From: Paramarasmius palmivorus
Lineage: Eukaryota > Basidiomycota > Agaricomycetes > Agaricales > Marasmiaceae
DNA: 64,000 nucleotides
Direction of reading: 5' to 3'
Assembly: GCA_037176845.1 (NCBI GenBank)
Contig: JAYKXP010000171.1
Coordinates: 1-64,000 of the forward strand
Of the stretch, positions 1 through 11,559 are shown piece by piece; the first letter of the stretch is position 1; the number at the start of each line of letters is the position of its first letter. The notes beneath the pieces were generated by a model that searched no databases, was not told the origin of the DNA, and saw only the letters and a list, made by a program, of their open reading frames with translations. The translations under genes and the position numbers were made by a program.

Positions 1-590
1 AGGTATGTGTTCCTTCATCAAATCCCTGGTAGCACGCTCAGCCCATCTCTCGGGGCAACACCATGCGTCGTGCCTTTGGCCTCGGTACCACAACCTCTTT
101 CGGTGCTCAGAGTGGGGATCTTACAGGATGAATAAAGAACAGGTGCGTTTTCATCCCTTTGCTTCATTCCTCGCTCTCAGTGTTGTCACTGCCTAGAGCT
201 TGACCAGCCTCAATATCAGGATTCAGATGTGCATGCCTCAGCCTCGGTCACCCTACGAAATCAGAATCCTCAATCTTTGACATACACATCACTCTATCCC
301 CTCCCTACGTGCACTAGAACAAAAGGCTACATCGTAGTTCTACCCCCAGAGCCCACAGTGCCTCTCCATTCCTGCTATTTCAGTGCTACCTCAATACTAC
401 GCCCTGTACATCCTGCCCAATTCAATATTTGACACCTATCCCCACGCACCAGGCATAAATACGATGCCTGTCCATCCTGTTCAGCACTTTCAGCAGCCGC
501 TCGCATCGATCTCACACCTATGCCTCCCACCAAGTAGACCGAAGCCCCAAAAACTCAAGAAATGATTACGCACGCAGGTATCCAGGTTGG
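1..590 (+). repeat. Duplicated module: 5' part of an unidentified plus-strand gene (copy 1)
   Basis: This stretch matches 19500-20100 closely and 38400-38900 and 9960-10440 more loosely, always on the plus strand. The matching blocks look like exons separated by short introns: exon ends are followed by GTAYGT and later by CTAG or GCAG. The encoded pieces are rich in Ser, Thr and Pro, and I do not recognise a domain. The window starts inside the module, so the gene is cut at its 5' side. It runs toward the 3' end of the minus-strand gene at 1059-3113. It could be a live gene or a relic; the copies do not share one clear reading frame, so a relic is slightly favoured. Confidence 0.45.
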
Positions 591-1058
591 GGGCGTCAAA
601 AGATGGGTTATGGGCTATTGGACCTTCTAGGGATGTGGTTCTTGACCAGCTGGATTTGCGTGCACAGATGGGAACAACTACACCACCTCGGCATGGGTAC
701 CAGTCACGTCAAATGCCATTCACAATTTTCGTCTGCCGCGCCGGTGGGTATACAAACTGTTTTTACACTACTTAGAAGGTGTACACATGATAATTAGAAT
801 AGATTAATGCAACACAGAACATTATAGGAGTGTAAACAAGAATGTTGATATGTAACATTTTGGTGCACCACCTCAATCAACATCTGCGATATCTGGTCCA
901 TCTGGGCACGGGCTATCCTCGCTTGATGATGTTCTTGCATAGCCCAAAAATAACGAGCGATATGCACGGATCCATCGCATCCTCTCCTCGAATTTCGATG
1001 GAAGTGCGAATGGCTGGGCTGACTCGGTACCAATATCTATGGCCAAGGGCTTGTCATC
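591..1058. other. Intergenic, duplicated, no gene seen
   Basis: This stretch continues the homology to about 20090-20290 and lies between two converging genes. In the paralog the matching position encodes a C-terminal exon with a membrane helix. Here that exon is beyond a TAA at 1059-1061 and the reading frame is not kept, so it is treated as the decayed tail of the neighbouring gene. Confidence 0.4.
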
Positions 1059-3113
1059 TTAAGAATGTTCTGTATTAGAGTTATGCATTGATGGAAGAAC
1101 GGAGAAGCTCACCTTCATCTTCGACCTCCTCAAAATGCCCGTCACCAACAACTTCAAGAATTGTATGCCCAAGAGATCGGGCCAGATCCAACAACAAGGA
1201 ATCAAAGCCTTCGTGACGATTGACCATTTCAATCGCATCATGGGCATCACGATCCCACCAATAGTGCCATACTTTAATAGAAGTCTCGAACAACGGAAGG
1301 CCCAACCTCCGCCACTCATCCTCCGACATCTCCCCTTTCCCAGTGGAGTTGTACGACCAATAGTAGCTCCTCCTTCCCAGCCAATCATCCCACTCATTCT
1401 CGTCATCAAAGGGGCAGGGGACTGGTTGGATGAAGAGGTATATCGGTGTTGATGGGGGGATGTAAGTGTGTATATGTGATCCTTCTTCTTTCCGTCCCCG
1501 TTCAAAGTTGAGGTAAAAGTGATCCAAAACAGCTGTTCATCAATCAGTACCAGAACTCTGACAAGAACCACAATAAACTCACAATACTCCCCCCATTCAC
1601 CCTCTTCAATCCCAAGCTGGCTGAAAATCCCATGTGCCTGCGACACCCACGAATCTGCAAAGGAATTCTGCACACCCCCAGGCCGCAAATTGTAATATAA
1701 CTCAAATGACTCGATGCTGGCAATGTCCGCTGGCATCAACTTAAACCTATACCCCCAATCAGCCCAAATAACCACTTTGACACCATTTCAAATGCACCTC
1801 ACTGATCCATCATCCATCACAAGCATGTTTTCTTGCATAGCATCCAGTACGCGAAACTGCTCCTTCCAGGGGTAGTAAAACCATTGATCTCTGACTCCCG
1901 GGTAGTGTGCAATAATCTCTCGAGTTGTTCTGTGGTAAATTGTGCCAGGGAGGGATGAGAGGATGAGTTTGGCGTCTTCGTTGTTGGGCCACTCTGAGGT
2001 TAATCTGTTGGACCAGCTGATTCCATCAATGATGTTGCATACGGGAAGAATTTCGATGAGGTATTGGAAAAGAGTGCCAGTGTTGTTGTAGGTCTGGAGG
2101 TCAAGGGAAGGATGGTTGCTACTGGGAAGTGTGAGATCTGACCAGGACCAGACATTGTAATCTAGATCAGATGAATCAGCCACGTAGGGCCCCCGGTGAA
2201 ACATGCCATTTCGGGGGTTGGTCCATAGTTCACGAAACCGCTAAAAGCTAGATTATGAGAATCAAGTTGGTATTTTGAGGAGTTGACATACCGTTCGCGC
2301 ATCCACTCCTTGTGTTATTGCTGACTGAGTAAAGAAGAAGGTTAGAATAGAGAAAATGGAGCAGATAACGAGTTTCACCGCACATAGCAAAGATATATTT
2401 GTAACATGGACGAGAAGCTATTTCGTTCGAATATGTGCGATACCGGTACAAGCGCTGGGGCGGATGCAGATAAGCATCCTTCTATCACAGAAATTATTGG
2501 CCTCACCATCATAAAAGACGAGTGCCGGCAACGCGTTGTAGGCAATATATCCAAAAAGCTCCACCCAGTTTACGTCTCTGCATCTTTATCAGTACATGGA
2601 AGACTCGAGGACAGGGATATGGACTACTCACTTGACAGTAGAAAAGGTTTTGAGATCGTGCTCATAAGCCTATACAGATGCAGGGTGATCAGCGATGTTA
2701 GAATTGAAAATGAGGGTATCCTTACTCGAATAGCGTCAGAGCCGCTATACTGAACATGTAAAAATTCTTCGTCTTTATCCTCCCCGCGGATGCTAACAGC
2801 GTGGAGAGTTCGACGAGCGTTCAGGGTTTCTTTTATATCGCCTCTTTTATCCACTATTACCACCATGGTATCCCCAATTCTTCGTTTGAGACGGATATTC
2901 GCCACTTTTAGTTCATGGAACTGAGGGTTTCAACATCAGAAAAACGAGACAGATGCCAGCAATCTATCAACATACCTGAGCCAAAGCGGACGGCTGTCCC
3001 TCTGTTACTTGCACTAGGTTTCCTTGGCTATAGTTGTTGTTGTGTTGATCACCTCCGACAGCTGAAAAGACTCCACCGTGAATAGTAACCTGGGAGCAGC
3101 CTATGAACGCCAT
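1059..3113 (-). CDS. Agaricomycete GGxFxxVGGDQ-type protein of unknown function, copy 1 (truncated tail)
   Basis: The start ATG at 3111-3113 opens an exon with the motif IHGGVFSAVGGDQHNNN, an N-terminal signature I recall from many Agaricomycete proteins. Later exons carry ELFGYIAYNALPALVFYDG, a central region near 1788-2204, QAHGIFSQLGIEEGEW, and a C-terminal block beginning PIYLFIQPVPCP and running through YYWSYNSTGKGEMSEDEW, LGLP and LARSLG. This order matches a large Agaricomycete family whose function is not known to me. At least six introns of 50-60 nt are needed. After the last shared splice site this copy reads EHS and stops at TAA (1059-1061), whereas the copy at 20288-22590 continues for about 80 residues into a membrane helix. 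This copy is therefore probably shortened. Exon boundaries were read by eye. Confidence 0.6.
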
Positions 3114-4228
3114 GGGGAGATGGTGGTGGTTGAGGGTTAAGGTGCGTGTGTGCAGAACGCATGTTCACCCTAAGGCTGTTCCCATGCAGCAGTCGGACGT
3201 TGGAGCACGTGAACGAATGACATCGATATCGATTGTATTGCTGTGAGTCATGCCGCATGGCAAACAGCCTGAGGAAGAATGACATTCACAGCGCTTGTTG
3301 ACAACATGGGGCAGCTTCGAAAGAGCGCTGCACGATGTAGGTTTAGGGTCTTATCGTGGGCGCCAGGTGAAGGAAAGGCCAACCAACGATCCTAAGCCCA
3401 CCCTATTCAATGTTTTGCGTGATGGTGCAAGAACTTGAGGCTTCAAATTCCCGGCAAGCGGCACCTGAAGATGACATAGGTGAGGACGGTGCTGGTGCCG
3501 GTGCTGCTGGAGGTAGAGTATCCAAAACGGACGGCAAGAAGGGAAGGAACTTTAAAATAATTTCTGGACGTCCATAAGATGAAGGAGGACCAGTCACTAC
3601 ATTGGATCGGTCACTGTTGACGATACGGTGTCAGCAAGTCGGAAAGTAAGGAACAGGACAGTGCAGAACTACGAAAGTACTCACCTGGACACATAGATCA
3701 GATAATTTTCAACCAAAGACGGCAAACCCAAGCCTCCGAACCAAGCCTTCTATGCCCCGCTGGTGTTACCAAACCCAACGTCTACGAAATTTGTACCGGT
3801 CGAAATGGAATGATGATCCTCAGCCTGCTCGAGAAAACACAAAAACCGAGGTAGCGAGCACTGGAGTCTCGTTCGAGAGGTCTAGAGGTGGTTCCATTCG
3901 TTAGCTTGTTGGATTGGAGACTGTAGGTTGGACTAACGCGTAAGATTGTTCTATCTAGTCAAACGATTTAGGCAGCCGCGTAGAGCCATCGCTGGCGGGT
4001 TCATTCGAAAGTTTCTGTCCAAAAGAGCGTAGACGAGACGGCTTGGGGGACGACTGGAGGTTGACGAAGGAACCGAGTGGAACGAGGTCAAGGGATGATT
4101 CGCGTTGTCACCGGTCAATTATCGGCGAGAATTTCTTGCTCTGGTTGCGACATAGTAGGGCCATTCGGGATTAAGAAGATCCATGGATTATAAGCACACC
4201 TATTAATACATCATTGCCTCGCCTTGCA
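3114..4228. repeat. Duplicated 5' flank of the GGxF gene; no convincing gene
   Basis: The region from about 3395 to 4130 aligns with about 22850-23620, including the shared string gaaggaaccgagtgga. A short minus-strand ORF at 3403-3597 is rich in Pro and Ala, but its counterpart at 22839-23078 shifts frame, which argues against conserved coding. The duplicated block ends near 4130, just before the end of the oxoprolinase gene. The stretch probably holds the promoter of the GGxF gene and untranslated sequence. Confidence 0.45.
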
Positions 4229-7200
4229 CTAATCCAACTCAATCACCAGATGTTTCCTTCCTAGAACCGCTTTCGCGCCAGGTACAACCACTATCGTCTG
4301 CGTATCATCAATGACGATCGCCGGCCCATGAACCTGCTCTCCAACGTCCAGTTTATCCAAGAGGTATACAGGGGTATCATCAACTCTGCCGATCTGGTCA
4401 AAGTACACCGAATGCATTGAATCTATCTTCTCTGTCGCAGCTGCTTTGATAGCGTCGGATTCACGAAGTCTATCCATCTCTGAAAAGACCGTTTCGCCGA
4501 GCGAGTCAAACGTCTTGCCGATACCTCGAACCTTCGGGATCCAATCAGTGCCAAAGCACTACCCATGAGGAACCGCGCCAAACTCACCTTGATATCATCA
4601 ACAACAATCGTTTTCCCCTCTAACAAGAACCCAAACTCATTCTTATACGTCCTCCTAAACGCTTTCAAAAAATCCTCGCCTTCTTCAGCCTTTTCGTCAC
4701 CCTCAGGTAAAACCATCAACGCCGTATCCGTGCCCTCAAATCGCATATTCAGCATCCTTTCCACGCGCACTCGCTTACCCTCGAAGCCCTGTTTCCGGAG
4801 TTCTTCACGAACTTCTGCTTCGAGTTTGTCTAGACGCGATATCAGTTCGGGTTTGTTGTTGGCTGTGTAAAAGGTGGAGCTTGGAGCTTGGATTTCATGT
4901 GCGCTGTCGGTATGTCAGTGACGGGAAGGACTAGGAGGTAAGGGGAAGGAGTTTTACCGGTCGGCCAGTGCTAATCCATATGCACTCAACACCGATGAAT
5001 ATCGGTGGATCAAGATGGTATGTATCCCAAGTAATTTGGCGATCTCGCACGCGTGTTGACCGCCTGCGCCACCGAAGGATGCAAGTCTGTCTCGAAATGG
5101 TCAGTCGCAGAGACAGAGGAGCAAAAGCTAAGAACGTACACATGTTGCCCCGTAGCATAACCTCTCGCCTCGGTCAACGCTCGAATCGGTCTACACATAG
5201 TTTCATTGGCCACTTTGATGAACCTTGTCAGACCAAACCAAAATCAGTCAATTTCAAAAAGTATGATCAAAGCAAGGTAGACTAACCCATAAACAACTTC
5301 ATCAAACGACCATTCCTTCTTCGCATTCGCATCCGAGCCATAGCTATCATTGACCTCCTTGACAACCTTCTCAAAAGCCGCTCTCGACGCATCGATATCC
5401 AAAGGTTCTTTCTCGCTCGGTCCAAAAATCTTTGGGAAGTAATCTGGTAGGAGACGACCCAGGAGGAGATTAGCATCCGTCACTACTAGGGGTCCGTTTT
5501 TCCTGGTAACAGGTGCTCAGGTGTCAGAAAGGTTTAGCTGGAAGAGGACAAATATGCTTACCTGTAACACGTAAGCCCAGGGTCAGCGCCAGCGCTTTCT
5601 GGACCAGCCAAAAACAGTCCATTCCGGAAAGATAGACAAGATCCTCCGCCTGCAGCAACCGTGTTGATGTCCAGCTGCGGTGATTGAATCGTTACCCCAG
5701 CGGTCGTCGTTTCGTACGTGACTTCATAGCGACCTGAAAACCTTGATACATCCCTAAGTTGCGTGTTAGCATGTTTGAAACCGATTCCAGAAGTACAGAG
5801 ACCTACGTCGAGGTTCCACCAATGTCGAGCCTACATGTGAAGATGTAAATCCAAGTCAGAAGCACGGCGAACAGAAGCAACTAACCCTATAACCGGCGTC
5901 TTCTGCTTCTCATCCCAACTCGTCAACGCATAACCAACTACACCTCCAGCCGGACCGCTTAGTATACTCTTCAACCCTGAGAATCTATCTGCATCAACCA
6001 ATCCTCCATCAGAACCCATAAACTCGACCCTCGGACTCCTGATCTTTCCATCTCTGAGTTTGCTATCAAACCCCGAAAAGAACCCGTCGAGGTATTGGTA
6101 CAAAATCGGCGTAAGATACGCATCCGCCGTAGAAGACACGCCTCTCGGTACGACCTTGATCATCGGCAGGAGCTGAGACGAACAAGAGACGTGCGAGAAG
6201 CCAACTTCTCGCGCGACTTTGCCTACAGCAAGCTCGTGTTGGGGATATGTGTATGAATGTAAGAGGACTATCGCCAGCGAACGATAGCCCTCGTCATGTA
6301 GCTTTGAAGATCTTTCTTGATTTCATCCAAATCTACGGCCGTTATCAGCATCATTACCGCACTTGAAGATGCGATACTCACTAGGCCCCTTCATAACCCT
6401 AACCGCCTCCCCACTCTCACCTCTCACCACCTTGCCCACTCCTTCCGCATCTCCCTTCCCATCCCATCCCTTACCTCTATACCCCCTAACAACCTTCCCA
6501 GCTTCATCAAATCTCACCGCATGTTCCTCCGTCTTCGGATCACTCCTATACCCCACAAGCGTCACTCTCTCATCAACCTCCACAACCCGCTCATAAAGCG
6601 GCTCCGGTCTACTGATATTCAAACCGAACATCCTGGGGCGTGATTGGTTTCCGATGAGAAGGACCTTTGGTGATGAGTAACGCGTGTTTGTGGCCTTTAC
6701 GTTCGAGGAGAGCGTTTATTGTGGTTGAAAGCCGTATATATTCTGCGATATGGAACTAGGAAATCGGAATTGAAGTAACCAGATGAAAAAAAGAGGATGA
6801 AACTCACCGAACTTATCGTTTCGAGTACCTGCCCTCGGAGTATCGATTCACCAGTCACTTGCTCCAATATCCGTCGTCCTTCCGTAGGCGCGTCTTTGTA
6901 GTTTCCAGGATCTTGAGAAACTAAAACGAAACGTTAATATTTCAATGACCGCCCAAGCAAGACCACGACTCGGACGTACGAAGCTTGACGATAAGTTCCT
7001 TCCTCTCTTCTGGATGATCTGGGTCAGGATACGAGCTATCAGCCTAGCTCTATTAGTTGAAGGAAGAGTGGTGGTGAGGATGTTATTACGCGTGGAGATC
7101 GCTGGTGAATAGTATGAGTCACGGTGTATGAGTAGATTGTTTTGGGTGAAGTTGCTCACCAGAACGTGCCTCCTCGGTCTGCACAAATCCTGATCGAGCG

Positions 7201-7284
7201 GTCAGGAATCTTGGACTGTAAACATAGACCCAAATAAGCGCAATTCCTCGACGAGAATAACCAGAAAGATACCTTGAGAGACAT
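4229..7284 (-). CDS. 5-oxoprolinase-like protein, HyuA half only
   Basis: The ATG at 7284 opens MSLK, spliced to a second exon with ICADRGGTF, the N-terminal nucleotide-binding motif of hydantoinase/5-oxoprolinase proteins. Next come [39 protein letters not shown], the core [12 protein letters not shown] and [10 protein letters not shown], then [24 protein letters not shown] and a C-terminal block around [20 protein letters not shown]. Many 50-60-nt introns separate these. Full-length enzymes of the family convert 5-oxoproline to glutamate with ATP and have about 1,280 residues: a HyuA half followed by a HyuB half. This gene stops at VIELD followed by TAG (4229), exactly at the end of the HyuA half, and no HyuB sequence follows before the duplicated block. 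Activity is therefore doubtful. The next gene upstream starts 142 bp away on the same strand. Confidence 0.8.
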
Positions 7285-7425
7285 TGCGATAACAGAGAAG
7301 ATGAGAAGAAGAAGAGAAGGTAGGAACGGAACTCGGACGGATAGATAGATGACGCTAAATATACATACACTTGATGAAGGTTCACATGACAATAAAATAA
7401 AAAGTCGTTTCTACGTCTCTAATAA

Positions 7426-8998
7426 CTACTCAACGACGAGTCTATCGACCCAACCACACGCACTCTGAACAGCACTTTCTCTCGCCTGATCTGACGGAAT
7501 AGCATCCATTGATATAAAATCGTGTACCGCATCGTTCTGAACATCAAACGTCACATCAACTCCATCACCTCTCAGTAGCTCAACCAGCTGCTCGTTTTCT
7601 TCCCGAAGTGACTCTGCATCACCGATAGAAACGAACGTAGGCGGATAAGATGTATATGAACCGGGTTGCGCACGATCTGCGGTCTAAGGATCAGAAGGAA
7701 GTCACGGTGATGAACGTGAAGAGGCTGCCGCTCACTTGACGAAAAGTACGGCCCAAAAAGTATTTCTGGTTCGTTATGGTCCTGCCCTATCAACCTCACG
7801 TTCGCCAGATGTGATGTAGCAAGCCAATCGATATCGGTATTGGGCCGAGGTTTAGCTGTGCCTTGGGCGATTTCAAAGTCGATACCTAGATGGTGTCCAG
7901 TTAATGAAGCTGAACTTGGAGCCGTAGTCAACGAAACGTACCCATATCTAGGACAGGCTATCACACACGGGTCGTTAGCGACGCGCGGGAGACGCAGCCG
8001 AAAGAGGACAGACGCACAGAGAACAACATCAACCCGCCGGGCATTGGAAGGACCTTTTCTTCGTAGAGGTAACGCGCGAGCATCATTACTAGGTTACCTG
8101 AAAACCGCCTAGTGAGTCGACAGACAAAGACTATAACAATGAGGTACTGACCTCCGGCGCAAGCTCCCAGAACAACAATTCTCTTTGGATCGATGTTGAG
8201 TGTCTCAACGAGATGCGCGTACGCAGCGAGAGCGTCCAGGAGTTGAGCTGGGTGGCATGAGTCCCCACAAAGGCGGTATTCGAGCGCTGGGCATTGAAGA
8301 CTGTCAGCGTTTGGGTGTAAGGAATGACAAAGAAGCGTACATAGAATTCGTTTCATGTTGGAACGCTGCAAGCACAATCAATACATGTGTTACCCCCAGG
8401 GTGGAGGTGCCTCACTTTATGCAGCATTCGAGCTATATCTAGAAACAGCAAGTCAGGTCGAAGCACCACAACAGCCACCAAAACACGTACTCAGTTCGCC
8501 AAACGTCTCGGTCCCATTGCCCATCATATACCCCCCACCATGAATAAACAACCCGACGACGCCGCCGTCACTCAAATCATCCAGCTTTGCACCTTTAGGC
8601 CAAACATACCCCGGAACCTTCACCCCCTTGACTTTCCCATCTCTTGCCATACCCCGAATCCGCTCTTCCTTTGCTGGGTTTATCCAAACAAAATGGGTCT
8701 CCTTCAAGTCACCTTCCCGAGGCTCCCGTACTTTGGATACGCTCGCAGGGGCGATTCCACATTCAGCATTCAGCGGCATAATCCACTTGATGAGATGCAT
8801 GACGATGCATTCGCTGATTTTCCATGAACGTCGACCGCGGTTGGATGGGAGTGAGAAATAGATGGCCCAGAAGGGGACGAGGACGAGTAAGGAAGATACT
8901 CGTAGGAGAATGTAGACGCCTTTGAAGGGCTGGTAGTTCTGGATAGGGTATTTGAGTAAGGCGGAGGTGATTTTGGGATGAGAAGGGGCAGGAGACAT
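7426..8998 (-). CDS. HSL-family alpha/beta hydrolase (esterase/lipase-like) with Cys at the nucleophile position
   Basis: The ATG at 8998 starts MSPAPSHPKITSALLKY. A hydrophobic stretch at about residues 27-50 suggests an N-terminal membrane anchor. The oxyanion motif is GGVVGLFIHGGGYMMGNG. Splicing across 8095-8150 gives RIVVLGACAGGNLVMMLARY, where the family normally has GDSAGGNL. The last exon, ending in TAG at 7426-7428, contains FVSIGDAESLREENEQLV (catalytic Asp) and NDAVHDFISMD (catalytic His). So the fold and two of three catalytic residues are kept, but the Ser is Cys (TGC) and the preceding Asp is Ala. The family hydrolyses short acyl esters or steryl and triacyl esters; the substrate here is unknown. 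About five introns are needed. A duplicate of its 3' end lies at 9762-9940. Confidence 0.8.
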
Positions 8999-9761
8999 GG
9001 TGTCCGAGTTTCGTGTTTTGGCTTATTCGCGATTTTTATGAGTCGGTTGCTGAGATTGCGTATTCTTCCGGCAAATGCACAATTGAGAGGAGCCTGGGCA
9101 TTCTTGCGTTGTCATGGGAGGCTGTCAGATTTCCTGACTCTATTGTAGTGAGTGACGAATCCGTTCGGCATGCTGGTGGAGAGTTGGGGTGTTTGTAACT
9201 TGAGGTCGATCCGCAGCATTAGCTGACGCGCCAAGTGTTGAGCTAGGTCTGGGGAAAAGGAGTGCGTTAGCCAAAGAGGCGAATAGTTGAATGAGAGGAG
9301 CACCAACGATGAGGACGCTGCTATAGGTCTGAGCTAGAAACGCGAGGTTGGTGTATGCCGGGACTAGTATATTAGTGGAGGAAGCTTGTAGGTGTGGGTC
9401 GTGTCTACAGGAGCGGTCAGTTCGCTCGACTTGTAGATGAATACAGTGCTAGGAGAGACTCACTCAAAGGATCCGCTCTCAGGCCTCAGGAAAGGTGCAA
9501 CATCGCTGAAAACGCGAAACGTGCCGCCGACTCGGCACTTGAAAGCCGTTCCCACAACCAATCTCTTTTCTTCTCTCTCATCTGGTCAGACTCTCGCGCC
9601 CTCAAATTCAGGCCTCAGGTCATCACATGCATCACAAGTCTTACCGTGTCTCTGCAAGAAACACGACTTCTGCGTGCGCCTTATGGGAAAGATACCGATC
9701 CATCAGGATAAGCCACGGAACTTTGCGGTTTCGAAGCTGGGTCAAGTGCTAGATCTCACCA
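8999..9761. other. Intergenic, no gene supported
   Basis: This is the region upstream of the hydrolase start. It holds only short overlapping ORFs on both strands (for example plus 9394-9808) with no recognisable motif and no counterpart I could find elsewhere in the window. Confidence 0.4.
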
Positions 9762-9940
9762 CTACTCAACGACGAGTCTATCGACCCAATTATACGCGCT
9801 CTGAATAGCATTTCCTCTCGCCTGATCAGACGGAATGGCATCCATCAACAGGAAATCATGTACCCCATCGACTTCTGAATATCAAACATCACATCAACTC
9901 CATCGCCTCTCAGATCTCAGCAGCTCAACCAGCTGCTCTT
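9762..9940 (-). pseudogene. Duplicated 3' fragment of the alpha/beta hydrolase gene
   Basis: Beginning with ctactcaacgacgagtcta, this stretch repeats the last exon of the hydrolase at 7426-7600 in the same orientation, with scattered substitutions and small insertions. It covers only the C-terminal end, about 60 codons including the His region, and the frame is broken. No upstream part of the gene accompanies it. It is a partial duplication, consistent with the repeated segmental duplication of this region. Confidence 0.85.
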
Positions 9941-9959
9941 TTCAAAGATTCCTATTCAA

Positions 9960-11150
9960 CATGTCTGCCCCAACGTTGCAATAGGTACGTGATTCTCCTC
10001 CTCCGTTTCTGGCAAGACTCTCAACCTATCTCTCAGTCCAAAACTTCGCGTCACGCCTCCAACGTCAACATTCCGAGCTTTTTCATTGCTCTGAGCGTGC
10101 TGGATGACTATGAAAGGTACGTTTCCAACACTCCAGCTGATTTCCCGCTCTCATAGCCTTGACTCCTGCCTAGTACATACCCTCGAGCACTCAAGCACTC
10201 AACGCGCGCTCATAACTATCTTAACACCCTCACGCATGCCCCCATGGCTTCAGCCCTACCATCCTCCCAACCGATTATACCCTGCCTCTACGCTCAACTT
10301 ACTCTTGCCAGAAGGATCGTCTCCGAGGCGATGATCATCTCACGCACCCGACCAACACCAGCACCACAAAACCACAACACAAGACTTCGATACTCCGGCT
10401 CTAGGTTCATCGTCACTCAAAAGTGACCTTAGGCGGAGAATAGATGCTTAGTCGGCTCTATCAGCCAAGACATGGTGCTTGAACTTTGTACAGGTAAACA
10501 CCAGTCTTCCGTGTTCGCACCGTGGCATGATTTTACTCACTCTGCACCGTAGCCCAGATCCCAGCACACCCCAAACTTGAACTGTTATACGAATATCAAC
10601 ACCCCCCGCCCCCCGCCGCGATGAATGTTCTTGCATTCACGGATCTCGATGGTCACCAACTGCCCCGCGTCTTTCTACAACTTCCAGGAGTAGAGATCTC
10701 GGGATGGATGTAGAGGCGATCTTGGGGTTGGGGTATCGGGTAACTGGAGCTCTGGGTTTCTCAACGCTTGACTGGGTGGCTGGTTGAGATGGGCATTGAG
10801 TTGGTCGGCTAGGGATGGAGATGACAACACGAAAGATCCTCGAGACGAGCGGCCATAGAGCTTGGTAAGTAGCCCCAATCCACAAGCTGGTATGCTCATG
10901 CTGTTCTAGAGCGACATTGCAAGCTCGTACATCAATTTCAAGCATAGACGTACCCAGTCCCGACTTCCTTCCATTCTGGGAAGGATCCTTACTACATATA
11001 GATAACGCGACAAATACGACATTGCTGTATCGACTATTCTACAAACTATTGGGTGTAACGAATCTCGTCGCAGTCAGAATGACACTGTTCTCTGTCATGG
11101 ACGTGTGTACCAAAGGACTGGCCGACGGCATATGATTAGGTAGCGGTATT
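9960..11150 (+). repeat. Duplicated unidentified plus-strand gene module (copy 2), probably degenerate
   Basis: This block matches 38400-39600 along its length. Shared features include the intron start after gaaaggtacgt, the Pro/Ser-rich exon around 10180-10400, and the block around 10620-10720. At the equivalent place the other copy (39045-39310) has an open frame reading LNVLIFLHLDDRLLAREL. Here the frame starts MNVLAFTDLDGHQLPRV but stops soon after at a TAG, so this copy looks broken. No known domain is recognised. Confidence 0.4.
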
Positions 11151-11559
11151 GTAATTCGGAGTAAGAGGAAGATGTATCTCTTGTACTGTATGATATATAT
11201 AGTTGTTGTAACACATAGCACGAAACGAGATAGCTTCCACAGAAAGAACACACGTATACGTGGCCCTATTGAGAACCGGTACCGAAGACATTTCAGAATC
11301 GGGATCGGAACCGCAACCTCGACTCGCATGCGATACCTGGGTGTCTTCAAGAGCGGTTATGGTGAATCTTTCACGATACTAACCGTTGTTCTTCCGTTCG
11401 TCCTTACTGCACACAAAACGAAATCAATATCAGATGGTAGCAGAACAAAAGAAAGAGTACCCACCAAGAAAGTAGGAATCAATTACCCTGCTGCTTTTTC
11501 CTCATCCGTGTACGACCAGGTATACCCCCTCTCCTTCCCTATTCTCTCATCCCCTAGGT

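Noticed and set aside
9394..9808. Plus-strand overlapping ORFs upstream of the hydrolase fragment
   Set aside because: No conserved counterpart or motif; the frames overlap and run into the hydrolase fragment lying on the other strand.
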